Assembly: GCF_003610465.1 (NCBI RefSeq)
Contig: NZ_RAQI01000004.1
Span: forward strand, 186,001 to 250,000
Length of the DNA: 64,000 bases
Source: Xenorhabdus ehlersii
Lineage (GTDB): Bacteria; Pseudomonadota; Gammaproteobacteria; Enterobacterales; Enterobacteriaceae
Reading direction: 5' to 3'
In this document: one piece after another, positions 47,578 through 57,151 of the stretch
How the letters are laid out: every line of letters starts with the position of its first letter
Numbering within the stretch: the first letter of the stretch is position 1
The notes under the pieces: model-generated
What the model was told of the DNA's origin: nothing
Databases searched by the model: none
The model's input: only the letters and a program-made list of their open reading frames with translations
Program-made: the position numbers and the translations under genes

Positions 47578-47741
47578 TTCGTTAGTTTTCTAACGTCTAC
47601 CCAAGTCTACAAACTCCCTAAAAACCCCGCTAAATCAAGATATTTCGTTATTTTGACGTCTACTCCAGTCTGTTGCAATCAACATGCAGCAAGGGGCATA
47701 ATCTGGGGCACCTACACTTCGATTTTAAATGTGCCCCAAAA

Positions 47742-49013
47742 ATGAAACTAAACGCCCGACAAATCGAGACTGCGAAACCTAAAGAGAAATCCTATAAATT
47801 AGCGGATGGCGCTGGCTTATATCTCGAAATCACACCGCGCGGTTCTAAATACTGGCGCATGAAGTATCATCGCCCAGCCGATAAAAAAGAAGATCGGCTG
47901 GCTTTTGGTGTCTATCCTACCGTTTCATTAGCCGATGCCCGCGTTAAACGGGACGAAGCGAAAAAATTGCTTGCCCAAGGGATTGATCCCAAAGCAGAGA
48001 AGAAAGACGCACAAGCCGAATCAAAGGGTGCATATACCTTTGAACGGATCGCCAGTGAATGGCACGCCAGCAATAAACGGTGGAGCGAAGACCATCGAGA
48101 CCGAATTATGCGAGGTTTCGAACAATATATTTTCCCCTATATTGGTACTCTCGATATTCGCACTTTGCGAACCAGCCAACTGTTAGCACCGATCCAAGCC
48201 GTTGATGCTGATGGTAAGCACGACATAGCGCAGAGATTACAACAGCGTATAACCGCTATCATGCGTTATGCAGTCCAAAATGATATTATTGAATATAGCC
48301 CTGCCAATGATATGGCGGGCACTCTCACCATAGTAAAACCCAAACATCACCCTGCATTGCCTCATGAACGCCTGCCTGAATTTTTGGCTCGTCTTTCCTG
48401 TTATCGCGGGCGCTTGCTGACCAAAATTGCAGTAGAACTGACTTTATTAACATTTGTTCGTTCCAGTGAAATGAGATTCGCCCGTTGGGAAGAAATCGAT
48501 CTTGAAAGGGCTGTCTGGCATATACCAGCAACACGAAAACCCATTGATGGCGTTAAGCATTCTCAACGTGGTATGAAAATGAAAACTGAGCACATTGTAC
48601 CGTTGAGCCGTCAGGCGATTTCGCTTATCGAAACCTTGCACAGCCTGAGCGGAGAGAGTGAGGTAATGTTTCCCGGCGATCACGATCCAAAGAAAGTGAT
48701 GAGTGAAAACACCGCCAATAATGCGTTACGTACAATGGGCTATGACACCAAAACAGAAGTTTGCGGGCATGGATTCCGCACAATGGCACGCGGTGCAATG
48801 GGAGAATCTGGCCTGTGGAGTGATGACGCTATCGAGCGCCAGCTAAGCCATATTGAAAGAAATAATGTCCGGGCGGCGTATATTCACACATCCAAACATT
48901 TGGATGAACGGCGGCTGATGATGCAATGGTGGGCGGATTATCTGGATGCTAACAAGGAGAAATTTGTAACTCCTTATGATTTTGCCAAACCGCTTCGTGG
49001 CAGGAAAAAATAG
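47742..49013 (+). CDS. int: P4-type tyrosine integrase
   Basis: The integrase is 423 residues with an N-terminal DUF4102-type arm-binding domain (MKLNARQIETAKP ... YKLADGAGLYLEI), a core-binding domain and a tyrosine-recombinase catalytic domain. Catalytic residues are Arg240 (FVRSSEMR), His343-Arg346 (CGHGFRTMA), His370 (QLSH) and Tyr380 (RAAYIHT). The ATG at 47742 gives the family N-terminus. Its place right after leuX marks the left end of element A. Confidence 0.95.
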   Translation: MKLNARQIETAKPKEKSYKLADGAGLYLEITPRGSKYWRMKYHRPADKKEDRLAFGVYPTVSLADARVKRDEAKKLLAQGIDPKAEKKDAQAESKGAYTFERIASEWHASNKRWSEDHRDRIMRGFEQYIFPYIGTLDIRTLRTSQLLAPIQAVDADGKHDIAQRLQQRITAIMRYAVQNDIIEYSPANDMAGTLTIVKPKHHPALPHERLPEFLARLSCYRGRLLTKIAVELTLLTFVRSSEMRFARWEEIDLERAVWHIPATRKPIDGVKHSQRGMKMKTEHIVPLSRQAISLIETLHSLSGESEVMFPGDHDPKKVMSENTANNALRTMGYDTKTEVCGHGFRTMARGAMGESGLWSDDAIERQLSHIERNNVRAAYIHTSKHLDERRLMMQWWADYLDANKEKFVTPYDFAKPLRGRKK

Positions 49014-49148
49014 TAGCGCAACCAACAAAATTTTATATATAGGATAACCAGTTACGTAATACATAAAAGCATGACATAAAAAATAACGCCCCGAAGTGCA
49101 GCAAACACTATCGAGGCGTCTAACCAATAACCGTTATACGAGGTAACG

Positions 49149-51593
49149 ATGATGGCTGATATACAGCATACCCAAACTCATCCTAAATTTACATATTCAG
49201 ATAAAACAGACGGACAAAAACCGCTCGACCTAATCCAATCCGTGAAAAAATCCGCTATGTATCATTGGGAAAATCTGCTACCCGCCTGTGGTATTGATAT
49301 TCCCGCAAAAGGCAAACATGGGACCTGTCCTATTTGCGGCGGTACTGACCGTTTTCACTTTATTGATGATCACCATAATGGCAATTGGCATTGCCGCCAG
49401 TGTGACGCCCCAAACTATGGCGATGGGCTGGATTTAGTAGCGAAAACCAACCGGATCTCAATTCTTGAAGCTGCAAAGATTATTGCTGATGCACTATCGC
49501 TACCTTTGCCTGAACTCAAGCCAGCCAAAGAAATCATTCAAACAACACAGCTGATTGCCGAAAAAGTAGCGGCACTAATGGCGCTAACTGTCACAGGACA
49601 ATCTCCCTATCTGACTTCAAAAGGACTGAATTGCTCTAATCAGCGATTGCTGGAAGATGCTTCGTTGTTATTGCCGCTGAGAACATTAGATAAAAAAGTA
49701 ACAGGGGCGCAGATCATCAAACCGGATGGAACGAAGAAATTACTGTCTGGTAGCCAAAAGAAAAGTGCTTTTATTGCATTATCAGAGTTGGGAGAACATC
49801 CAGGCACAATAATCATTGCCGAAGGTTACGCTACGGCATTGACCGTTAGTCAGTTACATCAAGGTACAGTTTTGGCTGCAATAGATGCAGGTAATTTGCT
49901 TTCTGTCGCTCAATCAGTCTGGGAACACTGGCCTGATACGAGAATCATTATTGCCGCAGATAACGACTGGCATCTTTCCGATGAGTTAGATAAGAACGGT
50001 AAGCCGAAAAAGAATGTTGGCAAAATTGCGGCAGAAAAAACCGCTAAAATAATCAATGGATGGGTAACGTTACCACCAACTGAGTACAAAGCCGACTGGG
50101 ACGATTATCGCCAGCAACACGGAGTGGAAATAGCACGGCAAGCCTTTGCTCAGGGGCTTTATCAACCAACATCAATAAAGAAAAAAGCAGCCGTTAAGCT
50201 TAATAATAATACCGAATCTTCAAAACTGACATTATGCCAGATGGGAGCCAGCCAGCGCGGAGAAGTGTTACTGGCGCGGTATAACAGTGATTTGGCACTG
50301 GATGGTGCTTCGGAAAGCGTTCATCACTATGATGGCGTTGTCTGGCGTCCGGTCAGTGATCGCGATTTAAGGCGGGAAATGGTCGCCGCTTTTATGGAAG
50401 AGAAGCTACCGTACTCACCGCATGGTATTAGTTCTGCGGTGGATGCTCTGAAATTGCAGCTTCCCATGATGCAGCCGCCAGAACACCACTTAATCGGATT
50501 CAGTAACGGCGTGTTTAATCTGAAAACCTGCCAGTTCCGACCACATAGTAAAAATGACTGGTTGCTGCTTGCCAATGACGTTGAATTCAATTCCCCTGTT
50601 TCGGGGGAAACCCTGCAAAATCACGCGCCACAGTTCTGGCGCTGGCTCAATCAAGCAACTGCCAACTGTGAAAATAAAGCAGACAGAGTGCTGGCAGCGC
50701 TGTTTATGGTGTTGGCGAACCGTTATGACTGGCAGCTTTTTCTGGAAGTCACCGGTGCCGGAGGCAGTGGTAAAAGCATCTTTGCTGAAATCTGTTCAAT
50801 GTTGGCAGGCCCAAGCAATACTGTTTCTGCAAGTATGGCGGCACTGGAAAACCCACGGGAACGGGCGCTGATTGTCGGCTATTCGTTGATTATCCTGCCA
50901 GATCAAACTCGCTATGTGGGCGATGGTTCCGGCATCAAGGCAATTACTGGAGGCGATGAAGTCGCTATCGATCCGAAGCACAAACAACCCTATTCAATTC
51001 GTATTCCAGCGGTGGTACTGGCAGTGAACAATAACGCCATGAGTTTCAGTGATCGCAGTGGTGGTGTGTCACGGCGTCGAGTGATTTTCAACTTTTCCGA
51101 AGTCGTGCCAGAAAACGAACGTGATCCACTTCTACGGGAGAAGATTGCAACAGAATTGCCCGTGATTATCCGGCATCTGTTGCATCGATTTGTTGACCCA
51201 CAAGCTGCAAGGCGTTTACTAGCAGAGCAACAGAAATCAGCAGAAGCTCTGGATATTAAACGTGGTACAGATTCAATGGTTGATTTCTGCGGTTATCTCA
51301 TTGCTTCTCATGAATCTGATGGATTGTTAATCGGCAATGCGGAGATTGTGCCGTTCAATCCCCGTAAATACCTTTATCACTCCTACCTTGCTTATATGAA
51401 AGGCAATAACCTGAATAAACCTGTTTCTGTAACTCGTTTTGGCATGGATATGCCGGGCGCACTGGCGGAGTACGGTCAGCATTACCTGCGCAAGAAAAGC
51501 AAACAAGGTATTCGTAGCAACCTGAGCCTAGATATTGATACTGCTATCGAATGGATGCCGAAACTGACAAGGGATAGCCTGCCAGAAGAATAA
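49149..51593 (+). CDS. P4 alpha-like primase-helicase
   Basis: This 814-residue replication protein of satellite phages begins with a zinc ribbon (Cys60, Cys63, Cys82, Cys85), followed by a TOPRIM-type primase region (IIAEGYATALT, IIAADND near 215-265). The C-terminal half is an SF3 helicase with Walker A GAGGSGKS near residue 537 and LPDQTRYVGDGSGIKAITGG further on. It may also bind the iterons immediately downstream, as P4 alpha does. It is the key evidence that element A is a P4-like satellite. Confidence 0.93.
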   Translation: MMADIQHTQTHPKFTYSDKTDGQKPLDLIQSVKKSAMYHWENLLPACGIDIPAKGKHGTCPICGGTDRFHFIDDHHNGNWHCRQCDAPNYGDGLDLVAKTNRISILEAAKIIADALSLPLPELKPAKEIIQTTQLIAEKVAALMALTVTGQSPYLTSKGLNCSNQRLLEDASLLLPLRTLDKKVTGAQIIKPDGTKKLLSGSQKKSAFIALSELGEHPGTIIIAEGYATALTVSQLHQGTVLAAIDAGNLLSVAQSVWEHWPDTRIIIAADNDWHLSDELDKNGKPKKNVGKIAAEKTAKIINGWVTLPPTEYKADWDDYRQQHGVEIARQAFAQGLYQPTSIKKKAAVKLNNNTESSKLTLCQMGASQRGEVLLARYNSDLALDGASESVHHYDGVVWRPVSDRDLRREMVAAFMEEKLPYSPHGISSAVDALKLQLPMMQPPEHHLIGFSNGVFNLKTCQFRPHSKNDWLLLANDVEFNSPVSGETLQNHAPQFWRWLNQATANCENKADRVLAALFMVLANRYDWQLFLEVTGAGGSGKSIFAEICSMLAGPSNTVSASMAALENPRERALIVGYSLIILPDQTRYVGDGSGIKAITGGDEVAIDPKHKQPYSIRIPAVVLAVNNNAMSFSDRSGGVSRRRVIFNFSEVVPENERDPLLREKIATELPVIIRHLLHRFVDPQAARRLLAEQQKSAEALDIKRGTDSMVDFCGYLIASHESDGLLIGNAEIVPFNPRKYLYHSYLAYMKGNNLNKPVSVTRFGMDMPGALAEYGQHYLRKKSKQGIRSNLSLDIDTAIEWMPKLTRDSLPEE

Positions 51594-51634
51594 TTTCTTC
51601 TGAGTACAATCATTTTTCAAAGGAATATAAAAAA

Positions 51635-51860
51635 GTGTTCACCACTATTCACACTATAATTTAAACCATATATATCAAAATATTACAGGGTGAATAGTTA
51701 TTCTAAAACTGTTCACAACTATTCATCACTGTTCACCTTATTTTCCGGTTCAAGGTGAACGGTTGGGTGAAGAGTGGTGATGAGTTTGATTTCAAGTCAT
51801 CACCACTTAATAGTATGAATTTAAATAAAAATATTTAAAGGTGAATAGTGTGAACAGTTT
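51635..51860. other. Iteron cluster, putative P4-like replication origin
   Basis: At least eight copies of a GGTGAA(C/T)AGT-like word occur in both orientations: GTTCACC near 51638, GGGTGAATAG (51688), ACTGTTCAC (51708), CACTGTTCACC (51727), AGGTGAACGGT (51753), GGGTGAAGAG (51765), and AGGTGAATAGTGTGAACAGT (51839). P4 alpha recognises iterons of the form GGTGAACAG. They lie just after the primase-helicase gene within an AT-rich stretch, as an origin should. Confidence 0.75.
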
Positions 51861-52167
51861 TATTACTAATTCTTTAATAAGGGGGTAGACAAAAATTTTT
51901 TCTCTGGCAGATATTTTTTTCGGATCTCTGAGTTAGCGGGTTAATGTATTAGCCCGGTAACTCGGAGAAGACAAGCGTAGCGCGTCAGTGTGGTTTTAAT
52001 TTTTTGTATTTTCTTTTATGGCGAGCATGGTGATTTTTAATAAAAATATATCGATGAAATTATTATAATAAACCTAATTTCACTCATTGATGGAATACTG
52101 ATCATAGTTATTGCTTTTATTTCTACTGAATATATGGATAACCAAAGAGTTATCCATATATCTTTTA
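51861..52167. other. Non-coding stretch between the origin and the protease gene
   Basis: AT-rich sequence with no credible open frame. I see no further repeats of the iteron type. Confidence 0.45.
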
Positions 52168-54363
52168 TTAAGCATGTAGAATGACTTGCTGCTGTACCTG
52201 TATAGGCTGTAATGTCTGATATTTTTGTCGTATATTATTATATAAATCTGGCATTTCCCCAGCAGATAAAGTAACAATTAAAACATAAGGTAAGTCGTCA
52301 AGTTCAGAAACATCGATTGGCATCCCACAGTCGCGACCATGATAAATAATATCAAAGCATGGTGTAGTAAGTTCATCTTGTTTGAATGTGTGCTCACTTC
52401 TTAATGTTGTTTCCCACTTATGACCGTCATTTCTTTGTTCATTTTCGTCTGCATATATATTTTTTAAGTTAAAAAGCGGGAATGTTAAGCCTTTTGTCGT
52501 ATCAGATATCCCCTTCCTCATAGTAATTTCTAAACCACTTCGAGTGTAATTTAATGGGTGTTCTGCGTCCACTGGGCTAGAAAAGCAAAATGTTGCTCGA
52601 AGATTGACACAACCTGTAGTTGGTTCATCTGGATAAGGAATGAATGCTCGCATATGTTGAGAAGGTTTGAGCACACCTTGATAAATGACTTTTACTTCAT
52701 TATCGTCACAATAAATAACATCTGAAATATTATGCGGAAATCTACCCCAGCCAACTTCTGAACGTTCATGAGTGCTGTTTTCAGCATGATGAATTAAAAG
52801 AGCTTTAGCAGTTAGAGGTGTAATATTATATTGTAAAGATGAACTTAAAGCGATTGCTTGTCTTAATGCTAGTGGAGCAGCAAAGCTAGTGCCTGCGGTA
52901 CTTGCCAATCCATTATTCATGGGGCTGAATACCTTGAAAGGTTCTTCTGAATTTCCGCCAAAAGCAAGACCATCTGGTTTCACGAATCCAGGACTTCTAC
53001 CGGGGCCAATACAGCTATAATGGCACCTTTCCCAGTTTTCTGAAAGAGATGTTGCTGCACCTACAGATAAACCATTGACCAAATCGGCAGGTGGTTGAAT
53101 CCTATTAAGACCTGCTGGCAAATGGCCATCATTTCCAACAGCAACTGTGCATAAAGTATTCCCTGCTGAGAGGGCTTCCTCAAGTGTTGAAGTCCAGACA
53201 TGAACATCATCATCATCAACAGGTAGCCTCGGCCCCAAGCTTAAATTAATATAATCGTAGTGTTGTGTGCCAAGCACACTCTTTATTCTGATTAGCACAT
53301 CAAAAAGGTCAATGTCGGCATTATTTATGTTCGAATCTAAGACTCTGTAATGATCAATATTACAGTAAGGAACATTTAGTTTTACAGCACCTGAATCCAT
53401 AACGCCAAAGAGAAGCGTAGAGGTCACATCTTGTCCATGTGAGAGAAGTTGGGCACTTGTTTTTCCATCTTTGTTAAAGGTGTACTCAGTTACCCACTGA
53501 CTAAAATCATCAATACTTATTCCTCCGTCAAATATTGCTACCTTTAAATTTGGATTGATTGCTCCTTCTGATGGTAATTTAAAACTAGAAGGGGAATTCA
53601 CAGAACGTCTAATTACTGGCTCACTAACTCTTAACTCTGGAAGATCTCTAAGCGTCCTTAAAAAAGAAAATTTTGCTATTTCATAAGCCGTTTTTTTATT
53701 GGCTTTAATAGGCATAAAGGTCAATCCTTTGACTTTTATGCATCTTTCTTTATCAACGGAGGCACCTTGTTGTAAAGCAAATATAATAAAAGAGTCAACT
53801 ATAGCTGAATTTTCATCTGGGGTATGTAAGGCTACTTCAATACTTCTTTCATCATCACCTTTTAAAGACTTAATTTTATCGGAGGGGTTAAACATTGAAA
53901 CACTTTCAAGTGTGATGAAATCATCTTTTTGGCTTTTATTTAAAGTATCATCGTTTAATGCACGCAAAAACGATTGAAAATTTTCAGTTTTCCCTGAAAC
54001 GTAGATACAAGCCGTTGTATACTCATCTTTTCTACCTTTTTTCTTTATGTCTTTACGAGGCTTAATTCTGACAGATTTACTACCTACACTTGTAAGAGAG
54101 AATTTGTTAAATAATCCTACCGGAAAATAACTTTTAGCTAGAAAAGCTGGATGAAGCACGAATTTTGCTACTGCTTTACCATCTGGTAGTGCGGAGGCTG
54201 GTACGTTTTCAATTTCACTGATTAGTGATGCTAAGTCATTCATTATTACTAGCTTATTTTCATTATAGCTATAGGGTTTATTTTTCCCTCCACCACCTTT
54301 TTTTATTTTTACATTACCCGTCAGTGTTTCTCCGTAACCCAAAAGCATATTCTTATCATTCAT
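52168..54363 (-). CDS. ietS: Subtilisin-like serine protease of an IetAS-type defence pair
   Basis: This 731-residue S8 peptidase has its catalytic Asp in LKVAIFDGG (near 271), His in LLSHGQDVTS (near 306) and Ser in STAGTSFAAPLAL (near 490), so the triad is complete. The first ~260 residues are a unique region, perhaps inhibitory or substrate-sensing; a beta-rich C-terminal part follows the protease domain. No signal peptide is seen, so it acts inside the cell. The ATG at 54363 is preferred (GAGGATGAAGG upstream); a start three codons earlier is possible. It overlaps the upstream ATPase gene by 8 nt. The ATPase-protease pairing matches the IetAS antiphage systems. Confidence 0.85.
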   Translation of the reverse strand: MNDKNMLLGYGETLTGNVKIKKGGGGKNKPYSYNENKLVIMNDLASLISEIENVPASALPDGKAVAKFVLHPAFLAKSYFPVGLFNKFSLTSVGSKSVRIKPRKDIKKKGRKDEYTTACIYVSGKTENFQSFLRALNDDTLNKSQKDDFITLESVSMFNPSDKIKSLKGDDERSIEVALHTPDENSAIVDSFIIFALQQGASVDKERCIKVKGLTFMPIKANKKTAYEIAKFSFLRTLRDLPELRVSEPVIRRSVNSPSSFKLPSEGAINPNLKVAIFDGGISIDDFSQWVTEYTFNKDGKTSAQLLSHGQDVTSTLLFGVMDSGAVKLNVPYCNIDHYRVLDSNINNADIDLFDVLIRIKSVLGTQHYDYINLSLGPRLPVDDDDVHVWTSTLEEALSAGNTLCTVAVGNDGHLPAGLNRIQPPADLVNGLSVGAATSLSENWERCHYSCIGPGRSPGFVKPDGLAFGGNSEEPFKVFSPMNNGLASTAGTSFAAPLALRQAIALSSSLQYNITPLTAKALLIHHAENSTHERSEVGWGRFPHNISDVIYCDDNEVKVIYQGVLKPSQHMRAFIPYPDEPTTGCVNLRATFCFSSPVDAEHPLNYTRSGLEITMRKGISDTTKGLTFPLFNLKNIYADENEQRNDGHKWETTLRSEHTFKQDELTTPCFDIIYHGRDCGMPIDVSELDDLPYVLIVTLSAGEMPDLYNNIRQKYQTLQPIQVQQQVILHA

Positions 54364-55438
54364 TACCTTCATCCTCTATTTTAATGATTTTTCTAATTTG
54401 CGATCTTGGTATTCCTAAGTCTGACGATATTTTTCTTTGGGAAACACCCTCATCAAGCATCGTTTTTATGACATTTTCCAATGCTGTATTGTTCAGTAAT
54501 TCATCAATTAGAGCTGAGCTTAAAGGTATCTGCTCTATAATAGAATTCCGCTTCGCTTGATTGATGGATTTTTCAATCACAGCATAAGATATTTCACCTA
54601 ATCTTGATGAAATATAGTGCGCTAAACTTTCTGCAATTTCTTTCGATATAAGATAACGTTGAATTAAATCATTAGTAGGATATTCAAAGTTTATAACTCT
54701 ATCAAATCTTCTCCATGCAGCAGTATCCAAAAGTTCAGAATGATTAGTTGCTGCTATGAGAATAGATGTGTTGGGCCATTCATCGATAGATTGTAAAAGA
54801 ACGGTAACAAGTCTTTTAAGTTCACCGACATCTGTAGCGTCATCTCTTTTTTTGGCAATGGCATCGAACTCGTCAAGTAGTAATATACATGGAAAAGATG
54901 AGGCGTAGTTAAGTACGGATCTTATGTTATTTCCTGTCTTACCAAGATAGCTGCTCATCACACTAGCAAGATCAAGAGTCAATAAGGGCATATTTAGTTT
55001 GCTGGCTAACCATTTTGCAGCCAAAGTTTTACCTACTCCAGGAGGCCCGCCCATTAAAAGGGAGCGGGACGGATGTAGGCCCTCTTTGTGCAAGAGCTCT
55101 TTCATTTCCCATTCGATTACAAAACGATTTAGAGCTAACGATGTGCTTGTTGGCCAAACAGGTTCAACATCTAGAATTACAGGATATGTTTCAACTAACA
55201 ATTTTTGCCTTGTATCTGCATCTACGGGGGTTGCTCTAGGGGTAATCGGTTGAGCTCTTTCTACAGCATATGCTCCACTAGTTTGCATAAGTAGGCTTTC
55301 TAATTTTGTTGCTAATTCTGGTGACTCTTTTTTGAGCTTTTTTGTCACCATGCGTAGTCGCATGACAAGACTGTCTCGCTTGCCAGACAGAGCATCACTG
55401 ACGACGTCAATGAATATATCATTAGTTAAGTTAATCAC
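54356..55438 (-). CDS. ietA: AAA+ ATPase of an IetAS-type defence pair
   Basis: This 360-residue AAA+ protein has Walker A GGPPGVGKT (130-138), Walker B ILLLDE (185-190), sensor 1 in LIAATNHSE and an arginine finger in AAWRRFDR. A helical N-terminal ~90 residues precedes the ATPase domain. The C-terminus carries a helix-turn-helix-like segment (SQRKISSDLGIPRSQIRK), unusual for a pure chaperone-type ATPase and possibly DNA-binding. It is the first gene of the two-gene operon with the subtilase. In known IetAS systems the ATPase is thought to control the protease. Confidence 0.85.
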   Translation of the reverse strand: MINLTNDIFIDVVSDALSGKRDSLVMRLRMVTKKLKKESPELATKLESLLMQTSGAYAVERAQPITPRATPVDADTRQKLLVETYPVILDVEPVWPTSTSLALNRFVIEWEMKELLHKEGLHPSRSLLMGGPPGVGKTLAAKWLASKLNMPLLTLDLASVMSSYLGKTGNNIRSVLNYASSFPCILLLDEFDAIAKKRDDATDVGELKRLVTVLLQSIDEWPNTSILIAATNHSELLDTAAWRRFDRVINFEYPTNDLIQRYLISKEIAESLAHYISSRLGEISYAVIEKSINQAKRNSIIEQIPLSSALIDELLNNTALENVIKTMLDEGVSQRKISSDLGIPRSQIRKIIKIEDEGNE

Positions 55439-56146
55439 TCTACCACCTCATGATAAAATTAAACCAATTTTTTGGTAATGATACACCAATAACGATGTAA
55501 TTAGTTAAAAAAAACATAAATCCATGCATTATTAGCCCAGATTTAAATATTTTTGTACCACCTTTGAGTTTGCTAGTATTTTTGATTTTAGTTTGAACAG
55601 CTAGCATCAAAATGTTGTATGCTTCATCACCCTTACCGATCTTTGCCTACTAAATGCGGTGTTTTTTGCGAATCAGTTAAGAAAGTACTAATAGTTCCCA
55701 ATATTAGGGGGATGACTCTTTATTTATCGCATGGTTTGGTGTGAAGAATAGATATAGTTTTTATTGTTCAAACTACCCGTTTCTTGTTGCCATAACTGAA
55801 AAAAACGTCTAGTCTGAATTGGTTTACTCGCCATCATAGATGGCCATATAGCTGTAATGGCAACAAAATCTATGGTCTTCCCCGTTTTTGCAACACTCAT
55901 TTTGATGTATGGTTGGCTTGCTTAAATCTATCCGGCGTCTCTATGAGTATGGATACCCGCGCCACGATGAGTTCTGCGCCTGATGAACCTTAAAAACTCC
56001 CCGGCTTCAATGAGCCATTTTGTTTCTTAGGTTATTCATCAGGCCGATTGGCCGTTCATGTCATCAATAATCAGTCTTCGCAAAACCAGATAGGTAACGT
56101 GTATTTCACTGTTTAATCATCAAGTTATTGAATCAGCCAGCCTCTA
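55439..56146. other. Non-coding region between ietA and the IS110-type transposase
   Basis: About 700 bp without a supported gene. The left part would hold the ietAS promoter (AT-rich, near 55440-55520). The right part (55800-56146) is next to the transposase 3' end and probably contains the right end of the insertion sequence, where IS1111-group elements place their guide-RNA region. A plus-strand open stretch with CNGNKIYGLPRFCNTHFD resembles zinc-finger debris but is not assignable. Confidence 0.45.
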
Positions 56147-57151
56147 TTAGGCCTGATACTCATTTTGTCGAGTAGTGATTGCCCAGGCTATTCTTGCCAG
56201 CTTATTAGCCAATGCACAGGCAACCACATTCGAATGTTTCTTGCTCAGTTGTGCCTGAACCCACTCGGCAAGTCTCCCATGCTGATGCTCAAGCCGCATC
56301 ATAAACGCCCGGGCGCATTGAACCAGCAATCGGCGCAAATTTTTGTTGCCGCGTTTGCTGATACCCAGCAGAGTCGGTTTTCCCCCTGTACTGTATTGTC
56401 GGGGAACAAGCCCCATCGAAGCCGCAAAATCCCGGCTGCATGAAAATTGTTTTCCGTCACCAAGCTGGGATGAAAGTAGGCTGGCGGTAATGGGTCCTAC
56501 CCCCGGTATTGTCATCATGCGTTGAGTCGCATCGTCCGCTTTGATGGACTGTTTTAATTCTAATTCCAACGTGGTTATTTGCTCGACAAGATAAAGGTAG
56601 TGGGCATGTAATTTCATCAGTAAACGGCTCAGATAATCGGGCACGTCGTGTTCTGCCAGAACCAGAGATAACCGTTTAATGACCGCCTCGCCTTTTGGCA
56701 GACTGATACCAAACTCCAGCAAAAAGGCGTGCATTTGGTTAGTGGTCTTTACCTTATCTTTGATGAGTGATTCTCTGACACGATGCAGTGCTCTCATCGC
56801 CTGTTGCGTCTCCGTTCTCGGCTGGACAAAACGCATTGAGGGGCGTGATGCCGCTTCACATATCGCCTCTGCATCAACGAAATCATTTTTGTTACTTTTG
56901 ACAAAAGGACGAACAAACTGCGGAGATATCAGCTTCGCATCATGGCCTAAATCAGCGATCCGACGAGCCAGAAAATGTGCACCCGCACAAGCTTCCATCA
57001 CGACGGTAGTCGATGTACACCCAGCTAAAAATTCCATTAATTTTGGGCGGGTAAATTTTTTACGCAGCATAGTCTTGCCGAATTTGTCCTGACAATGGAT
57101 ATGGAAAGAATGCTTGCCGAGATCGATACCAATAAGGGTGACGTTTTGCAT
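56147..57151 (-). CDS. IS110-family (IS1111-like) transposase
   Basis: This 334-residue DEDD recombinase has the N-terminal RuvC-like part with LIGIDLGKHSF, VVMEACAGAH and NDFVDAEAI (the acidic residues), and the C-terminal Transposase_20 domain with MMTIPGVGPITASLL and the catalytic-serine region ...FAASMGLVPRQYSTGG. IS110 elements use a structured non-coding RNA made from their own ends as guide, so the flanks (about 55980-56146 or 57152-57365) deserve a look. The exact element ends cannot be fixed because the family has no typical inverted repeats or target duplications. Confidence 0.92.
   Translation of the reverse strand: MQNVTLIGIDLGKHSFHIHCQDKFGKTMLRKKFTRPKLMEFLAGCTSTTVVMEACAGAHFLARRIADLGHDAKLISPQFVRPFVKSNKNDFVDAEAICEAASRPSMRFVQPRTETQQAMRALHRVRESLIKDKVKTTNQMHAFLLEFGISLPKGEAVIKRLSLVLAEHDVPDYLSRLLMKLHAHYLYLVEQITTLELELKQSIKADDATQRMMTIPGVGPITASLLSSQLGDGKQFSCSRDFAASMGLVPRQYSTGGKPTLLGISKRGNKNLRRLLVQCARAFMMRLEHQHGRLAEWVQAQLSKKHSNVVACALANKLARIAWAITTRQNEYQA

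Noticed and set aside
49149..51593. Treating the primase-helicase and integrase as a conjugative plasmid module
   Set aside because: No relaxase, type IV secretion or partition genes are present; zinc ribbon, TOPRIM and SF3 helicase order is that of P4 alpha.
52168..55438. Reading the AAA ATPase/subtilase pair as a secreted protease with chaperone
   Set aside because: The protease has no signal peptide and the coupled gene pair sits in a satellite-phage cargo slot, which fits an intracellular defence pair better.
55800..56040. Plus-strand stretch with CNGNKIYGLPRFCNTHF as an Ogr/Delta-type zinc finger or IS1 InsA
   Set aside because: Cysteine spacing fits neither family and the frame stops early.
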